DNA of 14,189 nucleotides from DASYAN01 sp036501345 (GTDB lineage Bacteria; Chloroflexota; Ktedonobacteria; Ktedonobacterales; Ktedonobacteraceae). Each line of letters starts with the position of its first letter. Position 1 is the first letter of the stretch. The stretch is taken from positions 1-14,189 of the forward strand of contig DASYAN010000363.1 in assembly GCA_036501345.1 (NCBI GenBank). Reading direction: 5' to 3'. Positions 7,598 through 14,189 of the stretch are shown here, piece after piece. Below the pieces are notes generated by a model, which saw only the letters and a list, made by a program, of their open reading frames with translations, was not told where the DNA came from and made no database searches. The position numbers and the translations under genes were made by a program.

Positions 7598-7870
7598 TTA
7601 TTCTGACAGTAAACTGAGCTCTTGTACCTGTCTTACTGCTTGCACTCGATTCTGTACGCCTAATTTGGAGAAGATGTGGCTGACATGACGTTTGACGGTA
7701 TCTATAGCAATAACCAGTTTTTGTGCTATTACCTGATTGGATGCACCTTGTTGCTCTTGCAGATCTAACTTCTCTGCCCAGTGTATAGCCCGGTCTAGTT
7801 CTCCACATGCCAACCAGAGTTTAACTTGGTCAACCGTCGTGAAGAAGAAACGCATAGTTTCTAATGTCAT
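7598..7870 (-). pseudogene. Internally deleted paralog of the MalT-type regulator
   Basis: This 90-residue reading frame joins two separated pieces of the neighbouring 941-residue protein. Residues about 9-36 match its positions 706-733 (21 of 28 identical). From QGASNQ onward it matches positions 893 to the end (42 of 47 identical), keeping most of the LuxR helix-turn-helix. About 159 residues between these points, including the first turn of the DNA-binding domain (LSERELQ), are missing, as is everything before 706. There is no clear ribosome binding site. The most likely story is a tandem duplicate reduced by deletion. A small stand-alone DNA-binding protein is less likely because the HTH domain lacks its first helix. 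Confidence 0.8.
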
Positions 7871-8051
7871 AGATAAGCTCTACAATTTTCATAATCGTGC
7901 ATTGCTCTACTATCTTTTGCTCTTCGAGAGAGCCAAACAGGATATGCATTCATCCTCGCTAGGCATTGACAAGCCAGCAAAAGTCAATTAAAAGGTGAGG
8001 CTTGTTTTTCGCCTTCCAAATAGGCATTTATCCTTGGTCGGAGAAACTAAG

Positions 8052-8093
8052 AACTACATCGATACGCATAAATGCTCGCATATCGATGTAGTT
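8052..8093. repeat. 13-bp perfect inverted repeat downstream of the CAP gene
   Basis: aactacatcgata (8052-8064) and tatcgatgtagtt (8081-8093) are perfect complements around a 16-nt loop that itself contains gcat/atgc. It lies 50 bp past the stop of the minus-strand CAP-domain gene. No T-tract follows on either strand, so it may be a factor-assisted terminator, a transcript-stabilising stem or a DNA-binding site. The rest of the gap 7871-8142 shows no gene. Confidence 0.6.
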
Positions 8094-8142
8094 GGTAAGG
8101 TCAGCTTATGGCTCGATCAAACAAGTGGGTAATCGGGAAAGG

Positions 8143-9048
8143 TTATGCGGGATGAGCGAAGTCCTCGGTTAGCCAGATCTTGTTGTTTGTGGTATCGATG
8201 AATACATCAATGCCTACGATCGTAAAATCCTTTGAAAGGATATTCTGGCGATGTCCGTCATCAGGTGGTTGCTCATTTAGCATATCCTGGTCTAAGCCAG
8301 TCGCTGCATTTGTGGGATGGAGATAGTCTGTACTATAGCCTATATTTTCGCCTGCGGATGACCAGTTGACTCCCGCTTGGCTGACACGAGTGCCGAGATC
8401 TGGCTCGTTGGGAAGCTGATGTGACATCTGGTTTGCAGACTGCATAGCAAGATTATGGCTATGGGCACTGTTCACTAGCTGAGTACTCCATTGCAGCGCA
8501 GGTAGACCAGCCTGAGCTCGTGCTGAATTGATCTGGTTGAGTACAGCCTGCGCTGCTTGGGCTACGGTATCACTGCCAGTTGTCTGTCCGCTCGGAAGGG
8601 TGTTTCCCGTCTGGGGGATATTTCCCGATGAAGGTGAGGTGCTGTTAGAAGTGGAGCTTGGAGTGGGTGTGGGACTGTGGCTCGCAGAGGAATTGGATGT
8701 GCCTTTCGAGGTTGGTGTAGGGCTAGGGCTAGGACTGTGGGTGGAATTGGGGTTTGTGTTTTTGAGGTGTGCTTGGATTTGTCCTGCTAGGTTTGAGCTG
8801 CTTGGTAATGTGTTCTTCTTTATATTTGGTGAGCTAGCCAGCCCTTGACAGGCTGCGTTGGTATTTAGTAGCCCGAACATGGAACCTCCAGTATTGTTGC
8901 ATGAACGACCAGATATAATACCAGCCTGTTGTGCGAATGACAAAGGCACATCTTTTAGGCAAATAACGGCTACTGACCCTAAGATGGCTAGCGCAAATAT
9001 TCCGCCAGTGAGAAATCTTTTACTCTTACCGAGGAAAAACTTCTTCAT
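8143..9048 (-). CDS. Secreted CAP/SCP-domain protein (YkwD-like)
   Basis: A 301-residue exported protein. Residues 1-39 form a signal peptide: basic start MKKFFLGKSKR, hydrophobic core, likely cut after SFA. A short region with two cysteines (50 and 67) follows. Residues about 100-158 are a Ser/Thr/Pro-rich linker (SPSPSPTPTS, SPTPTPSSTS), suited to crossing or extending from the cell envelope. The CAP domain occupies about 163-300. It holds the expected surface-cleft residues: HSHNLAM (196-202), SHQ (209-211), AGENIGYS (232-239) and DDGHRQNIL (263-271), ending in WLTEDFA. CAP proteins of bacteria are extracellular, and their activity is mostly undefined. The ATG has GGAGG at 9053-9057, four bases upstream. 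The gene diverges from the DUF427 gene and appears monocistronic. Confidence 0.92.
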   Translation of the reverse strand: MKKFFLGKSKRFLTGGIFALAILGSVAVICLKDVPLSFAQQAGIISGRSCNNTGGSMFGLLNTNAACQGLASSPNIKKNTLPSSSNLAGQIQAHLKNTNPNSTHSPSPSPTPTSKGTSNSSASHSPTPTPSSTSNSTSPSSGNIPQTGNTLPSGQTTGSDTVAQAAQAVLNQINSARAQAGLPALQWSTQLVNSAHSHNLAMQSANQMSHQLPNEPDLGTRVSQAGVNWSSAGENIGYSTDYLHPTNAATGLDQDMLNEQPPDDGHRQNILSKDFTIVGIDVFIDTTNNKIWLTEDFAHPA

Positions 9049-9068
9049 TTGACCTCCAAATTTGAAAA

Positions 9069-9090
9069 GAGATTGATCTTTATCGATCTC
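9069..9090. promoter_or_regulatory. Imperfect palindrome upstream of the CAP gene, possible operator
   Basis: gagattgat (9069-9077) and atcgatctc (9082-9090) pair at eight of nine positions (the ninth is a G-U pair) around four bases. It lies about 20-40 bp upstream of the CAP start, where a repressor or an RNA stem could act. No convincing promoter was found for the CAP gene in 9058-9180. Confidence 0.3.
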
Positions 9091-9240
9091 TACTATTCTA
9101 CAGCAACCGAATAGAGGGAGGATCTTAAGTACAGGACAAATTAACTATAGAACGCCTGTATCAAACACCAGTGAGGCCTATACTTGCTGAGTAGCAGGAT
9201 GGGGATAGTGCTGAGATCTCTCCCATCTGTATTGAGAGGG

Positions 9241-9249
9241 TGGTATACT
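9241..9249 (+). promoter_or_regulatory. Extended -10 promoter candidate for the DUF427 gene
   Basis: TGGTATACT fits an extended -10 (TG, one base, then TATACT), 55 bp before the start codon. No clear -35 lies 17 bp upstream, as is common for extended -10 promoters. Confidence 0.35.
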
Positions 9250-9304
9250 ATACGGAAGGCTACTTTGTATTAGCAAAGAAGAGATATAGAAAGGACCCAT
9301 ATAA

Positions 9305-9589
9305 ATGGCAAAAGCTGTTTGGAATGGAGTAGTGCTCGCAGAGAGCGATAACTGCCAGATTGTTGAAAACAACTATTACTTTCCGGCAGATAGCATTCAT
9401 ACTGAGTACCTGAAGCCAAGTGAGACACATACAACCTGCCCTTGGAAGGGACTTGCCAGCTACTATAACGTCGAGGTCAATGGCGCTGAAAATCCTGATG
9501 CAGCCTGGTATTATCCTGAGCCAAAATCAAGGGCACAAAACATAAAAGATTATGTGGCTTTCTGGCGTGGTGTTAAAGTAGAGCCGTAG
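9305..9589 (+). CDS. DUF427 family small protein
   Basis: A 94-residue protein matching the DUF427 pattern over its whole length: AVWNGVVLAESDN, YYFPADSI, the TTCPWKGLASYY core (about 43-54), AAWYYPEP and a closing VAFWRGVKVEP. Proteins of this family are small, soluble and widespread in actinobacteria, cyanobacteria and Chloroflexota. Their biochemical role is not known. The ATG is preceded by GAAAGGA about nine bases away. It stands alone on the plus strand, and the composite repeat starts 17 bp after its stop codon. Confidence 0.9.
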   Translation: MAKAVWNGVVLAESDNCQIVENNYYFPADSIHTEYLKPSETHTTCPWKGLASYYNVEVNGAENPDAAWYYPEPKSRAQNIKDYVAFWRGVKVEP

Positions 9590-9606
9590 AGAGTGTAGGT
9601 GATTAG

Positions 9607-9854
9607 CGGACGCAATGATGTTTGACAAATGAAGCCCGCGATGTATAGTGGGGGACAACGGACGCGCTGATGATGTTTGACAAATGAAGCCGATGTCCGC
9701 AAACCCCACCCCACGGACGCAATGATGGTTTTTGACAAATTAAGGCAGCAAACCCCACCCCACGGGCGCAATACCCAGAGGGCACACGGTGAATTGGGCC
9801 CCTATACTCGGGCAATGAATTGCCGGATGAAGAAGTTAAACATCATTGCGTCCG
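9607..9854. mobile_element. Composite repeat element with perfect 17-bp terminal inverted repeats (MITE-like)
   Basis: cggacgcaatgatgttt at 9607-9623 is the exact reverse complement of 9838-9854, bounding 248 bp. Inside are tandem units that each open with CGGACGC or CGGGCGC, at 9607, 9659, 9714 and 9763 (unit lengths 52, 55 and 49 bp). The first three share a tttgacaaat core. The last unit runs into half of the palindrome that is found complete at 1467-1553. Short frames on the minus strand here overlap each other and are repeat-derived, not genes. No transposase and no clear target duplication is seen, so mobility is an inference. The right end lies 20 bp from the leuD stop. Confidence 0.7.
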
Positions 9855-9874
9855 TTTTTATCATCTATTGCTAA

Positions 9875-10495
9875 CTATGCTCTGGAAGCGAAGAGCCAGG
9901 GAGCTTCTTGCTTGCGACGAGCTTCGTAGGTTGCGATCTCGTCGGCATGGGAGAGCGTCCAGCCGATGTTATCCAGGCCTTTGAGTAACGCTTGCTTGCG
10001 GAACTGGTCGATCTCAAAGTTCAGGACCCGTCCGCTGGGTGTTGTTACGGTCTGGGTTGCCAGATCCACACTCAGGTTATAGCCTTCGGTGGTCTCCGCT
10101 TCGGCTAGTAGTTCTCGTACGATCGCTTCGTCAAAGGTGACTGGCAAGATACCGTTGTTAAAGCAGTTGTTGTAGAAGATGTTGGCGAAGCTGGGAGCGA
10201 TTATGCAGCGGAAACCATACTCGCGGATAGCCCAGGGAGCATGTTCGCGTGATGATCCGCAGCCAAAGTTATCACCTGCTAGCAGGATACTAGCTCCCTG
10301 ATAACGTCGCAGGTTGAGCACAAAATCAGGATTTGGTGATCCATCCGGCAGCAGACGCCAATTTGCAAAAAGTGCACTGCCAAAGCCTGTACGTTTGATC
10401 GATTTGAGGAAGCGAGCAGGTATAATTTCGTCAGTATTCACATTAGTGCGGTCCAGCGGTACTACCAGGCCAGTATGTGTTGTAAAAGGTTCCAT
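9875..10495 (-). CDS. leuD: 3-isopropylmalate dehydratase, small subunit
   Basis: Small (swivel-domain) subunit of isopropylmalate isomerase, which converts 2-isopropylmalate to 3-isopropylmalate in leucine synthesis with LeuC. The 206 residues are standard length. Family features in order are LDRTNVNTDEIIPARFLK (14-31), LAGDNFGCGSSREHAPWAI (about 72-90) and APSFANIFYNNCFNNGILPV (about 99-118). The ATG has GAGGAGAA about nine bases upstream, in the 18-bp gap after leuC. The pair is clearly one operon. Confidence 0.96.
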   Translation of the reverse strand: MEPFTTHTGLVVPLDRTNVNTDEIIPARFLKSIKRTGFGSALFANWRLLPDGSPNPDFVLNLRRYQGASILLAGDNFGCGSSREHAPWAIREYGFRCIIAPSFANIFYNNCFNNGILPVTFDEAIVRELLAEAETTEGYNLSVDLATQTVTTPSGRVLNFEIDQFRKQALLKGLDNIGWTLSHADEIATYEARRKQEAPWLFASRA

Positions 10496-10513
10496 GAAGT
10501 GTATTTCTCCTCA

Positions 10514-11947
10514 TTACAGGTCGCGGATATCTATAAAATGGCCAGCGATAGCAGCGGCGGCGGCCATAGCGGGACTGACGAGGTGAGTGCGTCCACCGCG
10601 TCCCTGGCGGCCCTCGAAATTGCGGTTGCTGGTCGAGGCACAACGCTCACCATCGCTAAGCCGATCGCCATTCATGGCAATACACATGCTACAGCCAGCC
10701 TCACGCCATTCAAAACCAGCCTGACGGAAAATGTCTGCTAATCCCTCTTCTTCAGCTATAAGACGTGTGCGCATCGAACCAGGAACTACAATGGCACGCA
10801 CATTTGGTGCGACATGTTTATCCTTAACGTACTGAGCGGCCATACGCAGATCTTCAAGGCGCGAGTTGGTGCAGGAACCGATGAAGACTGTATCGATCTT
10901 GATATCCTGAATCTTCTGACCCGGCTGTAATCCCATATATTGTAGAGCATGCTCATAACTCTGGCGCTTGATAGGATCTGCCTCTGCAGCGGGATCGGGA
11001 ACAGCACCAGTGACGTCGGTGACCATACCAGGATTGGTTCCCCAAGTTACCTGTGGGCGCAACCCTTCTACATTGATTTCGTAGACTGCATCGAAGTGCG
11101 CACCGGGGTCACTGGACAGTTGGCGCCATGCCTCAACAGCCTGATCGAAGAGGTCTTCCTTGGGAGCGAAGGGGCGTCCCTTGATATACGCGAAAGTGGT
11201 CTCGTCGGGAGCAACCATACCAGCCCTTGCACCAGCTTCAATTGCCATATTGCAGAGGGTCATACGCCCTTCCATGGAGAGATTACGCACGGTTGAACCG
11301 CTAAACTCGATCACATGGTCGGTGCCGACGCCTGTTCCCAGCTTACCAATGACTGCTAGTGCCACGTCTTTAGCCGTCGCATCTGGCTCCAGTGTGCCCT
11401 CGATGTGGATATTCATCGTCTTTGGCTTCTCCTGCAAGAGGCACTGCGTTGCCAGCACATGCTCTACCTCGCTGGTACCGATGCCAATAGCGAATACACC
11501 AAGTGCGCCATGTGTTGAAGTATGCGAGTCGCCGCAAACCAGCGTCATACCAGGAAGAGTTATCCCAAGTTCAGGTCCAATAACGTGAACAATGCCCTGA
11601 TTAATATTTTGCATATCGTAGAGCGTCACACCAAAGCCTTGAGCATTTTGCTCCATTGTCGTGATAGACAAGCAACTCTCTTGGTCTATAACATCGCCCA
11701 TACGGCGTCCATTCACAGTCGGCACATTATGATCGAGGACGGCAACTGTAGCGTCGGAGCGGCGTACGGGACGCCCAGCAGTTTTAAGACCTGCAAAGGC
11801 CTGGGGAGATGTAACCTCATGGACCAGATGGCGGTCAATATAAAGAATAGTAGATTCTCCGGGAGCAGAGCGTACGACGTGGGCATCCCAGATTTTGTCA
11901 AACATCGTCTTTGGCTGACGTTGTTCTGTGTGTTGTGTTGTGCTCAT
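10514..11947 (-). CDS. leuC: 3-isopropylmalate dehydratase, large subunit
   Basis: Large, iron-sulfur-containing subunit of isopropylmalate isomerase (aconitase superfamily). The 477 residues match the family. The 4Fe-4S ligands are Cys359 in FIGSCTNSR and Cys419/Cys422 in GCSMCIAMNGD. DSHTSTHGALG (140-150) and the start TMFDKIWDAHVV are further hallmarks. The ATG at 11945-11947 has GAGAGGTG about five bases away. This makes a 14-residue hydrophilic extension before the usual MFDKIWDAH; starting at Met15 would lose the ribosome site, so the longer form is preferred. No leuA, leuB or ilv gene is visible in this window. Confidence 0.96.
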   Translation of the reverse strand: MSTTQHTEQRQPKTMFDKIWDAHVVRSAPGESTILYIDRHLVHEVTSPQAFAGLKTAGRPVRRSDATVAVLDHNVPTVNGRRMGDVIDQESCLSITTMEQNAQGFGVTLYDMQNINQGIVHVIGPELGITLPGMTLVCGDSHTSTHGALGVFAIGIGTSEVEHVLATQCLLQEKPKTMNIHIEGTLEPDATAKDVALAVIGKLGTGVGTDHVIEFSGSTVRNLSMEGRMTLCNMAIEAGARAGMVAPDETTFAYIKGRPFAPKEDLFDQAVEAWRQLSSDPGAHFDAVYEINVEGLRPQVTWGTNPGMVTDVTGAVPDPAAEADPIKRQSYEHALQYMGLQPGQKIQDIKIDTVFIGSCTNSRLEDLRMAAQYVKDKHVAPNVRAIVVPGSMRTRLIAEEEGLADIFRQAGFEWREAGCSMCIAMNGDRLSDGERCASTSNRNFEGRQGRGGRTHLVSPAMAAAAAIAGHFIDIRDL

Positions 11948-12004
11948 TGCACACCTCTCTTTGTTAGTAGCCTAGTTTGTTTTATTTTAGGAATCTATTA
12001 TAAA

Positions 12005-12092
12005 GTCGGCTGCCAAATTGACAGCCAACTGGGATGTCGATCTTTATTCATATTGAGAATGCTTGGAGCAATTCACCAGAACTGCTCCAAGC
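12005..12092 (-). promoter_or_regulatory. Structured leader of leuC-leuD (two hairpins)
   Basis: Between promoter and leuC the minus-strand transcript would hold two stems. The first is a perfect 10-bp stem, gcttggagca/tgctccaagc (12061-12070 and 12083-12092), with a 12-nt loop. The second is an 8-bp stem with one G-U pair (12005-12012 and 12022-12029), followed by UUUAUAAUAG. The second could be a weak terminator. No T-box sequence is present and no convincing leucine-rich leader peptide was found, so the control mechanism, if any, is unknown. Confidence 0.5.
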
Positions 12093-12116
12093 ACTTTGTT
12101 GGTATTATGAATTGTT

Positions 12117-12145
12117 TTTATATATTATAATAGCACAGGCTGCAA
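12117..12145 (-). promoter_or_regulatory. Promoter of leuC-leuD
   Basis: TTGCAG (12140-12145) and TATAAA (12117-12122) are spaced 17 bp in a very AT-rich setting. Transcription would start near 12110, leaving a leader of about 160 nt. Confidence 0.55.
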
Positions 12146-12223
12146 GTGGATAGGCCTATGTACTAACTTCCCATATCTGCTACTACTGGATGTGGGTGGA
12201 CTAGAGATAATCTAGCTGATTAC

Positions 12224-12686
12224 TTATTCTTCGCTAAAGTAGTCGAGATCTATCTTTTTCACGATATATCTTGACTCTTCAGTGACTCCCACATTATGAT
12301 CTATCATAAATTGGGCAAGTTGTTTGCCATCAATCAGGATAATCTTTAGGTTATCAATGCTGTTAGCATAGTCTATTGCCTGCTGTGAAAAATTCGAGGT
12401 TGTAATTAATATGCCTTTTCGTGCTTTTTTACCCATGAGTGCTCCAGCAAAACCTTGCACAACAGGCCTGCTGACAGTTCCTTCCCATCTTTTCGCTTGA
12501 AGATAAATAGCGTCTAGCCCTAATTTGTCCTCTTTTATTATTCCATCTATACCTCCATCCCCGACTTGACCAATCGCTTGACCCGCATCTTTTCTTGAGC
12601 CTCCATAGCCCATTGCGATCAGTAAGTCTACGACGAGGTTCTCGAAAAATTTCGAGTTGTGAAATGCCCTCTATAAGTGTCAGTTG
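12224..12686 (-). pseudogene. Mrr-type restriction endonuclease, catalytic-domain remnant
   Basis: From the ATG at 12611-12613, 129 residues match the Mrr catalytic domain (restriction endonuclease type IV-like): GDGGIDGIIKEDKLGLDAIYLQAKRW near the start, then VQGFAGALMGKKARKGILITTS. The likely PD-(D/E)xK-type residues Asp23, Gln39 and Lys41 are present. The match continues upstream of the ATG in the same frame (FFENLVVDLLIAMGYGG), but then must switch frame: GISQLE is read in another frame just before. One extra A in the GAAATTTTTCG run (about 12650) accounts for this. Both upstream frames soon meet stops, at 12687-12689 and near 12672. The N-terminal winged-helix part is absent and the ATG has no ribosome binding site. 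Type IV enzymes cut modified foreign DNA; this copy is probably dead. Confidence 0.75.
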
Positions 12687-12778
12687 TTACATGGGGACAA
12701 TAACCGTTCTGCTGCTCCTTCCATTAAAGGATTAATATCACCAAATGTTTCATCGTATATCCTCTTCTTGAAGCACAC

Positions 12779-14032
12779 TTAAGCTCCTTGTGGATGGGTG
12801 TCATTATAGAGAGGAGAGGCATACAGGATCATGTGATAATAGCCATTGTCCTTTCTCACCTCAATGCTATCTACCTCCAAGCGACCAAACTGCTCTGGAT
12901 GCTGAGCAAGAGCAAAGAAAATAGGTCGCCCACTCGGTGTATTCTCTAGTTCTTGAAAGATCTCTGATTCTTCATATCTACGGTATAGCTTTTTTTCTCT
13001 AGGAATATCTAATTTTCCCAATACTCCTCTTGATTGGTGATTTTCAATGTTATACACTATAACTGTTATTTCATTTTTTGGGGGTGTAGAGCCAGGATTT
13101 TTTTGTCTAAAATGCTGATCTGCCTCCTGATACATATAGGAAAGGACCTCTGATGAGGGTAATGTCTTGGGATAGTTATATACCTCCTCAGAATCGTATG
13201 CATCATTATTTCTATATGTACGTGTTATGATGATAACGTTATCTGTGCGGTTAACGTAGCAGCTGTAGGCGCTACGACTGCTAAATTCCTGTCGAATAAA
13301 TTCTTCACTCGCATCTTTGGGTAAACACAATTTTTCATAGGGACCCATCTCTATCCGGACAAAACGCTCTAATCCGCCAAACTCTTTCGCCAAAGGGAAT
13401 GTGCATTCGGGATATACACAGATAAGGTACCTTTCTCGTAGTAGTTCTTGAGACCGTTGTATAAATGTGTCTCGACAGGATGATTCTATCTGTTGTGCTT
13501 TCTCCTGAGGCACAGAGAAACTATGATTCTTATCGCTTTTGATGTATGCAATCATATCGAAGGCATTTTTAGATAATTCTTGATTGTCAGATAAGGGGTA
13601 ATCTTTTAAGCGCTTCACATTATGTTCGAGGGACGAACTAAGTTTGTCAGCTAGATCGAGGCGATTGATCTGCGATTCAGGAGAGTGCTGGAACAATTTG
13701 GCCTCTCTTGCGAACTTCTGCCATTCCTCTAGCCGGACCTGAGATTGAGGTTGGGCGGTGAAACCCTCGAATTTTTTGATGAAGTTAGCCAATCTTTCGT
13801 AGAACTCGTTGTATTTACCGATTTCATCGAGCGTTTCCTTGAACTGTGCTTCTACTTGAGTACGATCGACCTCATGTGATCTTGACTGCTCCTGACTTTG
13901 ACTAGGAAAAAGTCATGGTCTCTCTGCTCTTCGTTGCTCTGATGGGCTTATTTGACGTAGTTCTATGCTTTCTCCATCAGATGTTGCGTTCCTATTTTCT
14001 AATTTTTTGAAAGTTCCGATTAATTTTTCCAT
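12779..14032 (-). pseudogene. Unrecognised gene interrupted by an in-frame UGA at codon 40
   Basis: I do not recognise this protein. The uninterrupted part, from TTG at 13792, gives 337 residues. The same frame stays open upstream to 13912 and, past one TGA (13913-13915), continues to an ATG at 14030-14032. That ATG has AGGAGA at 14041-14046, eight bases away, so the original start is almost certainly there. The full frame is 418 codons including the TGA. Residues 1-39 are hydrophilic (MEKLIGTFKKLENRN...). The part after the TGA is charged and helical (about residues 50-75), followed by mixed alpha/beta sequence with several cysteines (LICVYPECTFPL, SAYSCYV). There is no signal peptide or membrane segment. 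No good restart site follows the TGA. It may be a recent nonsense mutant, a recoded gene or a sequencing error. Confidence 0.6.
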
Positions 14033-14082
14033 GAATATTATCTCCTGTCACTATCTTTGCACTTTCGGGCCTCTTACCCTCA

Positions 14083-14088
14083 AGTATA
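14083..14088 (-). promoter_or_regulatory. Candidate -10 element of the UGA-interrupted gene
   Basis: TATACT on the minus strand lies about 50 bp before the ATG at 14032, within the palindrome agtatact. The -35 position is poor. Nothing else is recognised in 14090-14189 apart from a run of A residues at about 14137-14144. Confidence 0.25.
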
Positions 14089-14189
14089 CTGAATAGATGA
14101 TCTTTCCACCTAGAGGAAAAGAGACATCTGGAGAGAAAAAAAAGACATTTTCATACTAACCCGCATTCCTTTGTGCACCATCTTTAGTT

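Noticed and set aside
9527..9815. Three overlapping short minus-strand frames with repeated VKHHQR / SFVKH phrases
   Set aside because: The repeated peptides are translations of the CGGACGC tandem units in different frames; no start signals support them.
12043..12093. Leader peptide starting with GTG (VLGAVLVNCSKHSQYE) upstream of leuC
   Set aside because: No ribosome binding site and only two leucine codons; it is simply the hairpin sequence read as protein.
13893..13915. Selenocysteine insertion at the UGA codon as a firm call
   Set aside because: The stem begins at the UGA itself, the loop lacks the usual leading G pair, and the position is in a hydrophilic N-terminal stretch with no redox motif. 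Kept only as a question.

Overview
The window looks like chromosomal DNA from a Chloroflexota bacterium, most likely class Ktedonobacteria. This is an inference from three things seen together: a 941-residue MalT/LAL-type LuxR regulator with a decayed tandem paralog, Gram-positive-style gene control (a T-box leader), and strong GGAGG ribosome binding sites with intergenic repeats. No rRNA, tRNA or CRISPR array is visible. Most genes lie on the minus strand; only apt and a DUF427 gene lie on the plus strand.

Layout from left to right. Positions 1-189 hold two copies of a 71-bp direct repeat spaced 118 bp apart. Next come a strong terminator hairpin and a small GlsB/YeaQ-type membrane protein (minus). 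The adenine phosphoribosyltransferase gene apt follows on the plus strand. A palindromic dispersed repeat separates apt from a tightly coupled argH-argG operon (minus). That operon is preceded by a complete T-box leader (promoter, Stem I, T-box, terminator) whose specifier reads CGC (arginine), so the last two steps of arginine synthesis appear to respond to uncharged tRNA-Arg. Further right are the MalT-like regulator, the remnant of a second such regulator, a secreted CAP/SCP-domain protein, and a small DUF427 protein on the plus strand. A 248-bp composite repeat bounded by a perfect 17-bp inverted repeat then abuts leuD of a leuC-leuD operon (isopropylmalate isomerase), which has its own promoter and a structured leader.

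The last 2 kb (12224-14189) looks like a decaying accessory segment. It holds the C-terminal catalytic half of an Mrr-type restriction endonuclease, broken by an apparent frameshift. Upstream of it is an unrecognised gene with a good ATG and ribosome binding site but an in-frame UGA at codon 40. The core part is ordinary amino-acid and nucleotide metabolism. The points of most interest are the arginine T-box, the composite repeat family and its dispersed relative, the UGA-interrupted gene, and the deleted paralog of the LuxR regulator.
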